From Acholeplasma oculi (GTDB lineage Bacteria; Bacillota_I; Bacilli_A; Acholeplasmatales; Acholeplasmataceae): a stretch of DNA of 64,000 bases. The stretch covers positions 783,309 through 847,308 of the forward strand of contig NZ_FUZK01000001.1 of the NCBI RefSeq assembly GCF_900166985.1, given 5' to 3'. Below are positions 33,117-43,182 of this stretch, one piece after another (the stretch's first letter is position 1; every line of letters begins with the position of its first letter). The translations under genes were made by a program, and so were the position numbers. The notes beneath the pieces are model-generated. The model was given only the letters and a program-made list of their open reading frames with translations, searched no databases and was not told where the DNA came from.

Positions 33117-33694
33117 ATGCTTTCCTCCTTATATTTTTGCTTTATTGGACACGTTTCTAAATGGTCATTATAGACCCCCACTGCTTGTAAGAATGCATAA
33201 ACCACTGTGGTACCAACAAACTTAAATCCTAACCTTTTTAAATCTTGACTCATTTGATCACTTACTATAGAATGTGTTGGCATATCCTTTAAATCTGTCA
33301 ACCCTTGATCAACAGATTTTCCATTGGTGTATCCCCAAATAAACTCTGTAAATGATCCTTCTTTACTAAAATGCTTTAGATACATGTTTGAATTATGAAT
33401 CATTGCTAAAACCTTTAATCTATTTCTAACGATACCTGGATTATTTAATAATCTTTCTATATCTTTCTCATCATATTTAGAAACTTTATATGGATTAAAT
33501 CCATCATAGGCTTCTAAAAATGATTTTCTTTTATTAAGAATGATTGCCCATGAGAGTCCTGCTTGCTGACAATCCAACATCAATTTAGAAAAGAGTTCTA
33601 AATCGGATTTTAAGGGTTTTCCCCATTCATTGTCATGATAATCTTCCATAAGTTTTGAATGATACGCCCAACCACATTTAACTAAAGTAGACAT
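33113..33694 (-). CDS. tag: DNA-3-methyladenine glycosylase I
   Basis: 193 aa. CGWAYHSKLMEDYHDNEWG, LSWAIILNKRKSF, and the zinc ligands Cys7 and His20 with His/Cys in NDHLETCP near the end are the Tag hallmarks. It removes 3-methyladenine from alkylated DNA. The ATG at 33694 has GGAG 7 nt upstream; the TTG at 33700 lies too close to that SD. It overlaps the upstream nuclease gene by 17 nt and pepF by 4 nt. Confidence 0.95.
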   Translation of the reverse strand: MSTLVKCGWAYHSKLMEDYHDNEWGKPLKSDLELFSKLMLDCQQAGLSWAIILNKRKSFLEAYDGFNPYKVSKYDEKDIERLLNNPGIVRNRLKVLAMIHNSNMYLKHFSKEGSFTEFIWGYTNGKSVDQGLTDLKDMPTHSIVSDQMSQDLKRLGFKFVGTTVVYAFLQAVGVYNDHLETCPIKQKYKEESI

Positions 33695-35507
33695 TTGCAA
33701 ACTCCGGATAATCTATAAATGGATTTCTATTTCCTTGGAATGTATAAATAACTTCATTACGCTTGATTTCAAATGCACTGACTGGGTCTTCTTGATGCCA
33801 CTTTAAGAGTGTCGTTAAATGACCCATGACTGCACCTTCTAAAGTATATGCACTATCAATGATGTTTTCATCTCTAAGTGATAGGATATCTGGATATCTT
33901 GCAATCATATAAAATAATATTCTTGCAACATCACCTTTATATGAATCCCCTGGATAATATGCTTCTGTTCCAACCAGTCCAAAGCTTGAAGCTTCTAAGA
34001 AATATCGGTTAGATCTAGAACTATTCACACTTGGGTTAATCGCTCTTAGATTATGTACATCACTACCTTGGTTTTTACTACTCGATGTGACCCTTGGAAT
34101 ACCTAATCTTGAATTTGGCCATACATGTTCTCTTGCCCATGTTGTTCCACCATCCCAATAAGGAACAATACTATGGTTTGAGTAGATGCCATCTAAATAT
34201 GTTTCTTGACCTATTTTAATTTGATCACTTAACTCTAAAACGAATCTAGCCTCAGCATATGATATGAGTCTTCTGTGCGTTGTTTTTAAAATGGCTTCTA
34301 ATTTAGATTTAAATGCCTGACCTGTTAATCCATTTAAATCACTATAATAATCTAATAATCCCTCATTGGATAATAGAGGATAAAACGGTGGAACGAGTTT
34401 TACTCTATCCTTTTCAAATCGCTCTTTAATCGCGTTTAACTCCGCTTCATCTAGGCTGGGTTGTTCAGATTTAATAACCTCTTTTAAGATGATTTCTGAG
34501 GTTTTACTCATGTATTTAACATCATCTATAAATATCGGTAAACCGGGTGTTGTTGAAACTTTTTCGAGTAAGAATTTTGTATAAAATGGAACATCTGTTT
34601 CTATTTTGAGTGTAAACTCTTTTGCGGATGTCGTTAGTGTAAATAACTCATCTTGTAAGACTTCATGTGTCTCACTTAAAATTTGAACACGTACATGATG
34701 ATTTCCTGATGCTCCTAAGAATTTAATCTCACTTACGTTTTCCATTAAAAAGTCAGTTTTTGCATGAGGTGTGTTGGTTGTATTATCATATACTCTTAAT
34801 TGAATACTTTTTGTATCCTTAATAGCATTGGTTGTAGAAACTGCACCATTAATGATACTCCACTTAAACCCTTCATATCCTAAAATCTTAGGATTTACAT
34901 TGTTATTATAGCTTGTTTGACTAGGGAATACTTCCTCTTCAAACCCTGTTTCATAGATTGTATTTAAGACATCATAATATACAAATAAATCAATAATAGG
35001 ATGCACTCTATCATTTTGAAATACAATATAAATGACAATTTTTGTTTCCTCTAATAACGATTCATAAAGGGTAGATAAATCCATAGAATGGATACTAGGG
35101 TCCAATTCATATATCAGTGTAGGTCCGATTTCAACTCGGTAGTTTTTAATATCGGGATATACAACCCAACTTAAGATATCTCCTATAATTTCATAATCAG
35201 CATCGAGTAATGTGACCCAATGTGCAAATAAGTCTACATCTCTTTCTAAATTCATAAACGCTTCATAAGGATGCATATATGTTGGATCTAAATACCATCC
35301 AGCAAAGATATAACCTGGATATAAAGGAATTGCTTCTTCATTAAAGTCATGATCTAAAAAGGATTCGATTGTTTGAACATAAGGTGTATCACCATTTAAA
35401 GTTTGAAAAGTAACTTGATATTGAACTGGACTCGGTGTATTAAGTAGTGTACATCCGCTTAATATAAGTACGAGTAATAAAATGATAAACCGCTTAATAT
35501 ATGTCAT
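33678..35507 (-). CDS. Surface lipoprotein nuclease (endonuclease I family) with InlB B-repeat
   Basis: 609 aa. The signal peptide MTYIKRFIILLLVLILSGC ends in lipobox LSGC. Residues about 30-95 form an InlB-type B-repeat (PGYIFAGWYLDPTYMH, then FAHW). The C-terminal region (about 390-600) is an endonuclease I (EndA/NucM) domain: TWAREHVWPNSRLG with the catalytic His, and NQGSDVHNLRAINPSVNSSR. It probably digests extracellular DNA to feed nucleotide uptake. The ATG at 35507 with GAGG 5 nt upstream is preferred to TTG at 35525. Confidence 0.88.
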   Translation of the reverse strand: MTYIKRFIILLLVLILSGCTLLNTPSPVQYQVTFQTLNGDTPYVQTIESFLDHDFNEEAIPLYPGYIFAGWYLDPTYMHPYEAFMNLERDVDLFAHWVTLLDADYEIIGDILSWVVYPDIKNYRVEIGPTLIYELDPSIHSMDLSTLYESLLEETKIVIYIVFQNDRVHPIIDLFVYYDVLNTIYETGFEEEVFPSQTSYNNNVNPKILGYEGFKWSIINGAVSTTNAIKDTKSIQLRVYDNTTNTPHAKTDFLMENVSEIKFLGASGNHHVRVQILSETHEVLQDELFTLTTSAKEFTLKIETDVPFYTKFLLEKVSTTPGLPIFIDDVKYMSKTSEIILKEVIKSEQPSLDEAELNAIKERFEKDRVKLVPPFYPLLSNEGLLDYYSDLNGLTGQAFKSKLEAILKTTHRRLISYAEARFVLELSDQIKIGQETYLDGIYSNHSIVPYWDGGTTWAREHVWPNSRLGIPRVTSSSKNQGSDVHNLRAINPSVNSSRSNRYFLEASSFGLVGTEAYYPGDSYKGDVARILFYMIARYPDILSLRDENIIDSAYTLEGAVMGHLTTLLKWHQEDPVSAFEIKRNEVIYTFQGNRNPFIDYPEFANVYFS

Positions 35508-35590
35508 AAAAACCTCATCTTTCAAATAACTTTATGTCATATTTTACCATAAGTTACCTCATTTTATATTAGATATCCATCCATAAAAAA

Positions 35591-35613
35591 AGGTTGAGAA
35601 CGCATCTCAACCT
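35591..35613 (-). terminator. Terminator of the 35622-36305 gene
   Basis: A 9-bp perfect stem aggttgaga/tctcaacct, 5-nt loop, T-run on the - strand. Confidence 0.88.
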
Positions 35614-35621
35614 CTTTGATT

Positions 35622-36305
35622 TTAATCTATTTCTTCATCTTTTTGTTTTTTGTTTTTCTTGACTGCTTTTAATTCTTGTTTTCTAGCTTTTTCTTCAAGT
35701 TTCTTCAAACGTTTATCTGCTTTTCTTTGAATTTTTTCTGCTTCACGGTCTGCAATCGCTTGTTTCTTAGCTTGAATTAATAATTCTTCTTCATGCATTT
35801 GTCTTCTATGTTCAATTTCTTTATCACTTAAGAATACTTTTTGTCCTAAACGTACTTCATTTGAACTTAAGAAATCAAATGTAATATATTGTCTTTCATT
35901 CGCACTACGCTTAACAATCTCATCTTTTTCTTGTGTAATGGTTATTTTTCTAACATCCTTCGTTTGATAAATCACTTTACCCATTAAGACGCTATCAGGT
36001 CCATCTACAGCCTTGTAATGCTCTGTATTTCCTACTTGATTAATATACCAAGCATTACCATTAGAAAATATGACAGATTCTCCAGTATCTGCTTTATAAA
36101 GAAGTTTCTTTTTGTGATCTTTAGTGACTGGTGATGCAGTTTGAACTGGTTTAAAAGTATTTTTCTTACGCTTAGATAATTTTATAGGTAAAACAACTAA
36201 TAGTAAAATAAGCACAATTAAAACAAGTCCAACAAATGCATATTCGACCATACCATATGTTGCGAACTCTAAAAGATTAAATCCATTTGTAACTGGCATA
36301 AACAT
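35622..36305 (-). CDS. Single-pass membrane protein with Lys/Glu-rich coiled-coil tail
   Basis: 227 aa. One hydrophobic helix at about residues 18-42, then a basic segment, a small beta-rich domain (about 65-150, LLYKADTGESVIFSNGNAWY) and a highly charged helical tail (EREAEKIQRKADKRLKKL-type) from about 165, a coiled coil. No family recognised. SD GGGAGGG; the ATG at 36305 is 3 nt from it and an ATG at 36299 is 9 nt, so the start is uncertain. The promoter has TATAAT at 36344-36349 with TGC before it (extended -10). Confidence 0.6.
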   Translation of the reverse strand: MFMPVTNGFNLLEFATYGMVEYAFVGLVLIVLILLLVVLPIKLSKRKKNTFKPVQTASPVTKDHKKKLLYKADTGESVIFSNGNAWYINQVGNTEHYKAVDGPDSVLMGKVIYQTKDVRKITITQEKDEIVKRSANERQYITFDFLSSNEVRLGQKVFLSDKEIEHRRQMHEEELLIQAKKQAIADREAEKIQRKADKRLKKLEEKARKQELKAVKKNKKQKDEEID

Positions 36306-36343
36306 ATCCCTCCCTAAGTAACATGTTAAATGTTGTTATATAC

Positions 36344-36352
36344 ATTATAGCA
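36344..36352 (-). promoter_or_regulatory. Extended -10 promoter of the coiled-coil membrane gene
   Basis: TGCTATAAT on the - strand, with no clear -35. Confidence 0.5.
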
Positions 36353-36448
36353 TGTATCTTTAAAAATAACTTTTTTGAATCACTATTTTTATGTAGATAT
36401 AGGTGTATAAATTTGGATTTTACACCAACTATTTTAAAGGGATTTTAA

Positions 36449-36485
36449 GGTCTAAAAAAAACGTCAGGGCTTTAGACCCTGACGT
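36449..36485 (-). terminator. Terminator with an overlapping alternative hairpin
   Basis: Stem acgtcaggg/ccctgacgt (36461-36485) followed on the - strand by a T-run is a terminator for the lipoprotein gene at 36570. GGTCTAAA (36449-36456) can instead pair perfectly with TTTAGACC (36471-36478), which would break the first stem. Confidence 0.7.
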
Positions 36486-36569
36486 GATTCACTTAAATTT
36501 CTTCAATAATTCATCAAATTGAAATTCCAACAACAATATATTTTATGATATGTGTTATTTGAACTCTTA

Positions 36570-37025
36570 TCATTTTTCAAACCAAATTAGTATTCTATTG
36601 CCATCAGCATAAACAAATTCGATACCATCAATTGTTTCAATACTTATTGCAGTCCCATAATGTGAATAGGCATCTCTAATCATGACTGCATAGTAGTTAT
36701 TATAATTTCCATAGTACAAAATCTCTGTTATACCATCAATTGAAGGGTTTTCTACAATAGGGTTACCAAAGTCATTAACTAATGACTTTAAGATTGTCAG
36801 TCGAGTTTCCTTAATCTTTAATTCTGTTTCATAATCTAATATAGGAAACGTTTCTAAATCGTTAGTGTATATATCCTTAATTGAAATCAGATTCTCTTTA
36901 GAAATCAGTTCTTGTTCATATGCATCGGTTAATGTTAAAAATTCCCCTTCAGAACTTTCAATTTGACAGGCACTAAGAAATAAAGTAACCACCAAACATA
37001 ATATAACTATAATTTTTCCCTTCAT
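36570..37025 (-). CDS. Small lipoprotein, unknown function
   Basis: 151 aa. The signal peptide MKGKIIVILCLVVTLFLSAC has lipobox LSAC; the mature part is about 131 aa, acidic, with a mixed alpha/beta look (ETRLTILKSLVNDFGNPIVE; YYGNYNNYYAVMIRD). No family recognised. It is monocistronic, ending into the hairpin at 36461-36485. Confidence 0.65.
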   Translation of the reverse strand: MKGKIIVILCLVVTLFLSACQIESSEGEFLTLTDAYEQELISKENLISIKDIYTNDLETFPILDYETELKIKETRLTILKSLVNDFGNPIVENPSIDGITEILYYGNYNNYYAVMIRDAYSHYGTAISIETIDGIEFVYADGNRILIWFEK

Positions 37026-37299
37026 CTATTTATATCCTTTCCTTATTTCTATCACAAGCAACTCGAATAAGTTAATAATATCTATTTTTACTAGATTATT
37101 AATTTTCTTCAGTATAGCAGTATATTAATTAATTATCAACTGATATTGTATTTGAAACTATGGATAGCGTAGTTTATAGATTAATTTTTGCTACAAATAT
37201 ACTAAAAAAATTAACAATAATCTTCATCGCTGTAACATCAAAGAAAACTCTAATTAACTCAAAATAATGGTTATCAACTTTTCACTAGACGACAGAAAA
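37026..37299. other. AT-rich intergenic stretch upstream of the small lipoprotein gene
   Basis: The gap between the lipoprotein start and rplQ is 305 nt and includes the rplQ terminator at 37300-37322. Apart from TAT-rich promoter-like runs near 37060-37130, nothing else is recognised. Confidence 0.4.
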
Positions 37300-37322
37300 A
37301 AAACCTCCACAAGGGAGGTTTT
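37300..37322 (-). terminator. Terminator of the S10-spc-alpha operon
   Basis: Stem aaaacctcc/ggaggtttt, 5-nt loop, T-run on the - strand, 8 nt after the rplQ stop. Confidence 0.9.
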
Positions 37323-37330
37323 AATAGGTA

Positions 37331-37690
37331 TTAAACGAATTCAATAATTGCCATCGGTGCGCTATCGCCACGACGAGGCACTGTTTTAATGATTCTTGTA
37401 TAACCACCATTACGTTCTGTATAGCGAGGAGCTATTTCAGAAAATAATTTTTGTAGTGCATTTTGACCTTCTTTAACTTCTTCAAAACGTACAGTTTCTG
37501 CAGCTTGTCTTCTAGCAGCTAATGTACCTTTTTTAGCTAAAGTGATCATTTTATCAGCAAGTCTTTGTAGTGATTTTGCTTTTGATTCTGTAGTCGTAAT
37601 ACGATCATTGATAATTAAGTCTGTAACTAAGTCACGTAATAATGCTGTTCTTTGATCGGTTGTACGACGAAGTCTTGATGGTATTGCCAT
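37331..37690 (-). CDS. rplQ: 50S ribosomal protein L17
   Basis: 119 aa. [20 protein letters not shown] and [20 protein letters not shown] are diagnostic. Last gene of the operon, 5 nt after rpoA. Confidence 0.97.
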   Translation of the reverse strand: MAIPSRLRRTTDQRTALLRDLVTDLIINDRITTTESKAKSLQRLADKMITLAKKGTLAARRQAAETVRFEEVKEGQNALQKLFSEIAPRYTERNGGYTRIIKTVPRRGDSAPMAIIEFV

Positions 37691-37695
37691 AATAA

Positions 37696-38688
37696 TTACT
37701 CCTTATCTTCGTCTGACTCTAAATCGAATCTTCCATCTTTAGAAGATGAATGTTCGAATTCAAGTCCATGTTCTGCTAATTTCTCTTTTAATTCCTTAAA
37801 TGATTTTCTACCTAATGAACGTAATCTCATAACTTCCTCTTCAGATAACTTCATTAATTCACCAACAGTAGTGATACCACTACGTTTAAGTGAGTTAAAT
37901 AGTCTAACAGATAAGTCAAGTTGTTCAATTTTTGTATCAGATTTTTTACTTGCTGGTTCTTCTTCAACTTCTCTAATAAAGTCGTAGTTTCCTGCATCTT
38001 CTGATAATGAAACCATTACTTGGAAATAATCTACAAGCATTTTTGATGCTAATGCTAAAGCTTCTTTAGCAAGAATAGATCCGTTTGTTTCGATTTCAAT
38101 TGTTAATTCATCTAAATCACCACGTGTTTTTTCTACATTGTAAATCACACGTTCAACTGGTGTATAAAGCGCGTCAATAGGAATAACATTTAATTCATAT
38201 TTTGAATATTGTTTGTTTTGGTCTGCAGGTACATAACCTATACCACGTCTAACAGTTACGATCATGTTTAATTTTGCACCTTCAGCTAAAGTTGCAATCA
38301 CTTGATCTTTGTTAATAACTTCTAGGCCTTCGACTAAATTAAAGTCTCCTGCTGTAACCGTTGTTGGTCCTTCAGCATAAAGCTCTAATTTTTGTTCGTA
38401 ATGCGGATCTTGTGAATCTACTGAGAATACGACTTTTTTCAAGTTTAATACAATTCCCATAACATCTTCATAAACGCCACTAATCGTAGAGAATTCATGT
38501 TCAACGCCATCAATTTTTACATTGACAATCGCAGCACCCGGTAAGGATGATAATAACACACGACGTAGTGCATTACCTAAAGTAATACCATAACCACGTT
38601 CGAGTGGTCTCACTAAGAAACGACCGATTTTTCCTTCTTCGGATATTTCTTCTACTGAAGTTGGCTTTTCAAATTTTAAATCTTTCAC
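37696..38688 (-). CDS. rpoA: DNA-directed RNA polymerase subunit alpha
   Basis: 330 aa. The N-terminal dimerisation domain ([20 protein letters not shown], then LPGAAI) and a C-terminal domain for UP-element and activator contacts ([20 protein letters not shown], then [16 protein letters not shown]) are both present and intact. It scaffolds beta and beta-prime assembly. Standard place between rpsK and rplQ. Confidence 0.98.
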   Translation of the reverse strand: MKDLKFEKPTSVEEISEEGKIGRFLVRPLERGYGITLGNALRRVLLSSLPGAAIVNVKIDGVEHEFSTISGVYEDVMGIVLNLKKVVFSVDSQDPHYEQKLELYAEGPTTVTAGDFNLVEGLEVINKDQVIATLAEGAKLNMIVTVRRGIGYVPADQNKQYSKYELNVIPIDALYTPVERVIYNVEKTRGDLDELTIEIETNGSILAKEALALASKMLVDYFQVMVSLSEDAGNYDFIREVEEEPASKKSDTKIEQLDLSVRLFNSLKRSGITTVGELMKLSEEEVMRLRSLGRKSFKELKEKLAEHGLEFEHSSSKDGRFDLESDEDKE

Positions 38689-38716
38689 AAGTATACCTCC
38701 CTAAAGAATTTTATTA

Positions 38717-39109
38717 TTAGTTACGTGGACGTTTTGGAGGACGGCATCCGTTGTGCGGAACTGGCGTCACATCTTTAATCGCTGTAATTTCTAATCCTGC
38801 TGCTTGTAAACTTCTAATTGCAGCCTCTCTACCAGGTCCTGGACCTTTTACGTATACTTCTACACGTGCCATTCCATGATCCATAGCAGCTTTAGCTGCA
38901 GCTTCAGATGTTAACTGAGCAGCAAATGGTGTAGATTTTCTTGAACCCTTGATGCCTAAAGCACCAGCGCTTGACCAAGAAATCGCATTTCCTGATGGGT
39001 CAGTAATGGTAACAATTGTGTTGTTAAAAGTTGTATGAATATGAGCAATACCTGAAGGTATGTTCTTTCTTACTTTTCTTTTAGTTGTTTTTCTTTTTTG
39101 AGCTGCCAT
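38717..39109 (-). CDS. rpsK: 30S ribosomal protein S11
   Basis: 130 aa. [39 protein letters not shown] and the C-terminal [12 protein letters not shown] are diagnostic. Platform protein near the mRNA exit. Confidence 0.98.
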   Translation of the reverse strand: MAAQKRKTTKRKVRKNIPSGIAHIHTTFNNTIVTITDPSGNAISWSSAGALGIKGSRKSTPFAAQLTSEAAAKAAMDHGMARVEVYVKGPGPGREAAIRSLQAAGLEITAIKDVTPVPHNGCRPPKRPRN

Positions 39110-39111
39110 AA

Positions 39112-39486
39112 TTATTTACCTACCTGCTTCTTTCCTGCAATCGCCTTAGGTTTACCTTTTCTTGTACGTGCATTGTTTCTTGTATTTTGTCCACGTACTG
39201 GTAATCCTTTACGATGTCTGATTCCACGATAAGAACCAATTTCCATTAAACGTTTAATGTCTAAAGTTCTTTCTCTACGTAAATCACCTTCTGTAATGAA
39301 TTTTGATATTTCACTACGAATTAATGCTAATTGATCGTCACTTAAATCTTTTACACGAATATCTTCGGATACGTTAGCGTTTTTTAAAACTTCTTGAGCA
39401 GTTTTTTCACCAATACCATAGATATATTGTAATGAGATTACGACTCTTTTTTGAGTTGGAATGTCAACCCCTGCAATTCTTGCCAT
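39112..39486 (-). CDS. rpsM: 30S ribosomal protein S13
   Basis: 124 aa. [20 protein letters not shown] and the basic tail [20 protein letters not shown] are diagnostic. It contacts the P-site tRNA and bridges to the 50S. Confidence 0.98.
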   Translation of the reverse strand: MARIAGVDIPTQKRVVISLQYIYGIGEKTAQEVLKNANVSEDIRVKDLSDDQLALIRSEISKFITEGDLRRERTLDIKRLMEIGSYRGIRHRKGLPVRGQNTRNNARTRKGKPKAIAGKKQVGK

Positions 39487-39498
39487 AGTTTAATCTCC

Positions 39499-39615
39499 TT
39501 AACCTTGTCTTTGATTATGTCTTTTATTTTTTTTGTTGATCACGTAAACGCGACCCTTGCGGCGCACAATGATATCATCTGCACTACGCTTTTTAACTGA
39601 TGCTCTAACTTTCAT
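39499..39615 (-). CDS. rpmJ: 50S ribosomal protein L36, zinc-free form
   Basis: 38 aa, translated by hand: it begins [20 protein letters not shown] and ends [14 protein letters not shown]. The frame MKVRASVKK...RQG and the position between rpsM and infA fix the identity. The zinc-ribbon residues of ordinary L36 (CxxC, then Cys and His) are replaced: CDKC by SADD and the later Cys by Asn. It is therefore a C-minus type that cannot hold zinc in the usual way. Confidence 0.93.
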   Translation of the reverse strand: MKVRASVKKRSADDIIVRRKGRVYVINKKNKRHNQRQG

Positions 39616-39627
39616 TTTATTAGCTCC

Positions 39628-39846
39628 TTATTTTTTGCGGTATGTAATTCTACCACGTGTTAAGTCATATGGTGATAATTCTACTGTAACTTTATCACCA
39701 GGTAAAATGCGTATGTTGTGGATACGGATTTTACCAGATACGTGAGCAATAACAGTATGACCGTTATCTAACTCAACAACAAACTTTGTATTCGGCAGAA
39801 TTTCTTTAACTCTCGCCTCTACCTCGATTAAATCTTCTCTTGCCAT
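39628..39846 (-). CDS. infA: Translation initiation factor IF-1
   Basis: 72 aa, full length. An OB-fold: [20 protein letters not shown], then [20 protein letters not shown] and RGRITYR. It binds the A site during initiation. It lies 2 nt before map. Confidence 0.98.
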   Translation of the reverse strand: MAREDLIEVEARVKEILPNTKFVVELDNGHTVIAHVSGKIRIHNIRILPGDKVTVELSPYDLTRGRITYRKK

Positions 39847-39848
39847 AC

Positions 39849-40604
39849 TTACTCCTTCTCTTTCGTTAATATCTTGTAACCATCTTGGGTTACTAATACT
39901 GTATGCTCGAAATGCGCACTATATTTTTTGTCTTGTGTGACTGTTGTCCAATTATCTTTTAATATTCGAATACGTTTGGTACCTAAATTGACCATCGGTT
40001 CGATACAAAATGTCATGCCCGGTCTTAAGGTTACATCATGAATTTCTACACCAAAGTTTGGTATAGGTGGTTCTTCATGTAAACTTTGTCCAATACCGTG
40101 ACCTGTAAATTCTTCAACAATACCATATCCATGAGGTTTAATGGTATCTTCAATTGCTTTAGAAATTTGATTGACTGTATTCCCTGGTTTAACCATATTT
40201 AGCCCATTCATTAATGCTTCTTCAGTTACTTTGAGTAACTTTTCTACTTCTAAAGATATCGGTCCAACTGGGAATGTCCAAGCAGAATCTGCATGATACC
40301 CCTTATAGTTAACGCCTAAATCAAGTGATAAGATATCACCAGTCTTAAGTACACACTTCTTTGATGGTATACCATGAATCACAACTTCATTCACTGAGGT
40401 ACAAACTGCACCCGGAAATCCTTGGTAATTTTTAAAAGAAGATGTCGCTCCTTGACTTAAGATGAAGTTTTCTGCAAGATGATCAAGCTCATGTGTGGTA
40501 ACACCGGGTTTGATGAAGGGAATTAAGTATGCCCTTGTTCTTGCCAAGATGTCACCAGCTATTGTCATGAGTTCAATTTCTCTAGAACTTTTTATTGTAA
40601 TCAT
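39849..40604 (-). CDS. map: Methionine aminopeptidase, type I
   Basis: 251 aa. Metal ligands are visible in [20 protein letters not shown] (two Asp), [14 protein letters not shown] (His) and [15 protein letters not shown] (two Glu). It removes the initiator Met. No N-terminal zinc extension, so type Ia. It overlaps adk by 4 nt. Confidence 0.97.
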   Translation of the reverse strand: MITIKSSREIELMTIAGDILARTRAYLIPFIKPGVTTHELDHLAENFILSQGATSSFKNYQGFPGAVCTSVNEVVIHGIPSKKCVLKTGDILSLDLGVNYKGYHADSAWTFPVGPISLEVEKLLKVTEEALMNGLNMVKPGNTVNQISKAIEDTIKPHGYGIVEEFTGHGIGQSLHEEPPIPNFGVEIHDVTLRPGMTFCIEPMVNLGTKRIRILKDNWTTVTQDKKYSAHFEHTVLVTQDGYKILTKEKE

Positions 40605-41254
40605 TGTTGCTCCAGAATTTTTAATACATCCATAGTAATTGCTTTTAAATCACGATTACCATCGATATCTACTAACAAGCCTTTTTCTTTATAATAATGA
40701 ATCAGTGGGAAAGTTTCTTTGTTATAGACATCTAAACGTTTGACTATTGTCTCTTTTAGATCGTCCTTACGTTGAATTAACTTCTCGCCATCATTATCAC
40801 AAATACCTTCTTGTTTCGGTGGGAAATTATCGATATGATAAATTGCTCCACATACTGGACATGTACGTCTTCCAGTAATACGTTTAATGATGACCTCATC
40901 ACTTGAAGTGACATTAAGGACAACATCAATTTTTAAATGAGATTTAGAAAGTAGTTCATCTAAATAGTTTGCTTGATAAGGATTTCTAGGATATCCATCC
41001 AAGATGAATCCATTTTTAACATCTTCTTGTGATAATCTATCTTTTACCATCTCATTGGTTACATCATCTGGAACAAGGAGACCCTTGTCCGTATAGTTTT
41101 TAGCCATTAAGCCAAGGGGTGTTTGTTCCTTCAAATGTTTTCTAAACATATCGCCAGTGGAGATATGTGGAATATTTAATTCTTCTGATAAAATTTTTGC
41201 TTGTGAACCTTTTCCTGCTCCAGGAGGTCCGACAAAAATCATTCTAGTTTTCAT
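40601..41254 (-). CDS. adk: Adenylate kinase
   Basis: 217 aa. P-loop GPPGAGKGSQ, DGYPRNPYQ, and a zinc-type LID: CPVCGAIYH followed by CDNDGE, that is Cys-Cys-Cys-Asp. It balances AMP, ADP and ATP. The ATG overlaps the secY stop by one base. Confidence 0.98.
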   Translation of the reverse strand: MKTRMIFVGPPGAGKGSQAKILSEELNIPHISTGDMFRKHLKEQTPLGLMAKNYTDKGLLVPDDVTNEMVKDRLSQEDVKNGFILDGYPRNPYQANYLDELLSKSHLKIDVVLNVTSSDEVIIKRITGRRTCPVCGAIYHIDNFPPKQEGICDNDGEKLIQRKDDLKETIVKRLDVYNKETFPLIHYYKEKGLLVDIDGNRDLKAITMDVLKILEQQ

Positions 41255-42552
41255 TAAAACAATCCTTGATAAGTTTCTTGGTTTGCTTGTGCTTCTAATG
41301 TTTGAGTTGTATCAGCTGCAACACCTACAACAATTAATAAACCTGTTCCACCGAGTGTAATGTTAGCAGCTTCCTGACCAACAAACCCGAATACCCATGC
41401 TGTAATAATTGGTAATGCTGCAAGTACGACTAAGTAGACTGTACCAACAACTGTAACTTTAAATAGAATACGAGCGATATAATTTTTTGTATCATCTCCT
41501 GGTCTAACACCTGGAACATACGCATTGGATTTTGATAAGTTATCAGCAATCTTATGTGGATTGGTTACCATAAATGTATAGAAGAATGAGAATACAACAA
41601 TTAATATTAAGTAGAAGATAAATCCAATAGGTTCTTGGTAACTAAAGATAGATTGAATCCATGATGATGTATTGGCATCAACGATACCTTCTAAGAATCC
41701 AACCATAGAAAGTGGAACTGAAAGTAATGTAGATGCGAAGATCACTGGTAATACCCCTGCAGAATTAATCTTTAATGGGATGTTTGAATCATTCTTAGTT
41801 GTACCACCTTGACGGTTTGAATAACTAATTGGAATTTTTCTTTTTGCAATGTTCATGTAGACAACACCCAATAAGATCAATACATAAAGTACTAAGATAC
41901 CGATATAGATTGTTAAATCTTCCCATTTATCTGTTCCTAAATATTTATCACCTAAGGTTGTAATCATTAATGGAATAGATGTTAGAACCCCTACTGCAAT
42001 CAACATAGATGAACCGTTACCGATTCCTTTAGCTGTAATTTGGTCTGCTAACCAGATGGTAAATGCAGAACCTGCTGTTACAACCATTGCCATGTAGAAA
42101 TATGTAAAGAATCCACTATCCACACCCACTTGAATTTGAGAACCACGAACACCGGTTCCTAAAATTAAGAGTAATGCTTGCGCAAATGCAAGTACTAAAG
42201 CTAAATACTTCGTTGTACGTTGTGTTTTTGCTTTACCCGCATCCCCTTGTTCTTGCCATTCCTTCATTTGAGGAATAACAACTTGTAAAAGTTGTACTGC
42301 AATAGATGCAGTAATATATGGTGATATCCCTAAGGATAGCACACTAAAACGTGCCAATGCTTGTCCTGTATAGCTATTTAAGATACCTAAGAATCCAGAA
42401 CTCCACGTTGTGTTGTTTTGGAATAACTCAATATTAAACAACGGAATTGGTATGTAACTTGCGATTCTAAATACTAAAATCAGAAGTAATGTCATGCCTA
42501 CGCGGATCATTACTGTTTTGTTTGCTAATACATTTTTTATGCGTTGCCACAT
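41254..42552 (-). CDS. secY: Preprotein translocase subunit SecY
   Basis: 432 aa, ten hydrophobic helices. ISPYITASIAVQLLQVVIPQ, the plug region after helix 2, and YVPGVRPGDDT before helix 9 are hallmarks. It forms the export channel with the extended SecE encoded at 4638-5057. It lies 1 nt after rplO. Confidence 0.98.
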   Translation of the reverse strand: MWQRIKNVLANKTVMIRVGMTLLLILVFRIASYIPIPLFNIELFQNNTTWSSGFLGILNSYTGQALARFSVLSLGISPYITASIAVQLLQVVIPQMKEWQEQGDAGKAKTQRTTKYLALVLAFAQALLLILGTGVRGSQIQVGVDSGFFTYFYMAMVVTAGSAFTIWLADQITAKGIGNGSSMLIAVGVLTSIPLMITTLGDKYLGTDKWEDLTIYIGILVLYVLILLGVVYMNIAKRKIPISYSNRQGGTTKNDSNIPLKINSAGVLPVIFASTLLSVPLSMVGFLEGIVDANTSSWIQSIFSYQEPIGFIFYLILIVVFSFFYTFMVTNPHKIADNLSKSNAYVPGVRPGDDTKNYIARILFKVTVVGTVYLVVLAALPIITAWVFGFVGQEAANITLGGTGLLIVVGVAADTTQTLEAQANQETYQGLF

Positions 42553-42553
42553 T

Positions 42554-42991
42554 TTAGATCACCTCGATTGTTCCACCAGCTGCTGTAATTGCTTCTATAG
42601 CACTGTCTGAAAATTTATTTGCTTTAACAGTAAGTTTCTTTTCTAACGTACCAAAAGCTAAGATTTTGACGCCTGATAAAATTTTTGAGATCATCTTTGT
42701 TTGTAATAATAATTCTGGTGTAATGACACTACCATCTTCAAAAAGGTTTAAGTCTCCAGTATTAACAATTGCGTATTCTTTTCTTGTGTAGTTGTTAAAT
42801 CCACGTTTTGGAATACGTTGGAAGAATGGAATTTGTCCACCTTCAAATCCAGGACGTACGCCGCCACCAGATCTAGCCCATTGACCTTTATTACCTTTAC
42901 CAGAGGTTTTCCCTGTACCACTACCCGGTCCACGACCAAGACGTTTTTTAGAGTGTCTTGCACCTGGAACTGGTTTTAAGTTACTTAACAT
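42554..42991 (-). CDS. rplO: 50S ribosomal protein L15
   Basis: 145 aa from ATG 42991, which has SD AAGGAGG 8 nt upstream; an in-frame ATG at 43018 lies before that SD and is not used. [20 protein letters not shown], followed by [20 protein letters not shown], is diagnostic. Confidence 0.96.
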   Translation of the reverse strand: MLSNLKPVPGARHSKKRLGRGPGSGTGKTSGKGNKGQWARSGGGVRPGFEGGQIPFFQRIPKRGFNNYTRKEYAIVNTGDLNLFEDGSVITPELLLQTKMISKILSGVKILAFGTLEKKLTVKANKFSDSAIEAITAAGGTIEVI

Positions 42992-43004
42992 AGGTTTATC
43001 CTCC

Positions 43005-43178
43005 TTACTCTTTTTCAACTACAACTAAATGACCAATTGTTTTGATCATTCCGTTGATAGCATCATTTTCGACTTTAATTACTGCTTGTCCAATTTTCTT
43101 TAAACCGAGTGCGTGAGCGGTTTTTACTTGGTTTGGACGTCTACCAATTAATGATTTAACTAATGTAATTCTAACCAT
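43005..43178 (-). CDS. rpmD: 50S ribosomal protein L30
   Basis: 57 aa: [20 protein letters not shown], then [12 protein letters not shown]. The ATG at 43178 follows the rpsE stop by 4 nt with no SD of its own, so translation is likely coupled to rpsE. Confidence 0.95.
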   Translation of the reverse strand: MVRITLVKSLIGRRPNQVKTAHALGLKKIGQAVIKVENDAINGMIKTIGHLVVVEKE

Positions 43179-43182
43179 TTTT

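Noticed and set aside
42748..42963. 71-codon - strand frame inside rplO
   Set aside because: Out-of-frame shadow of L15.
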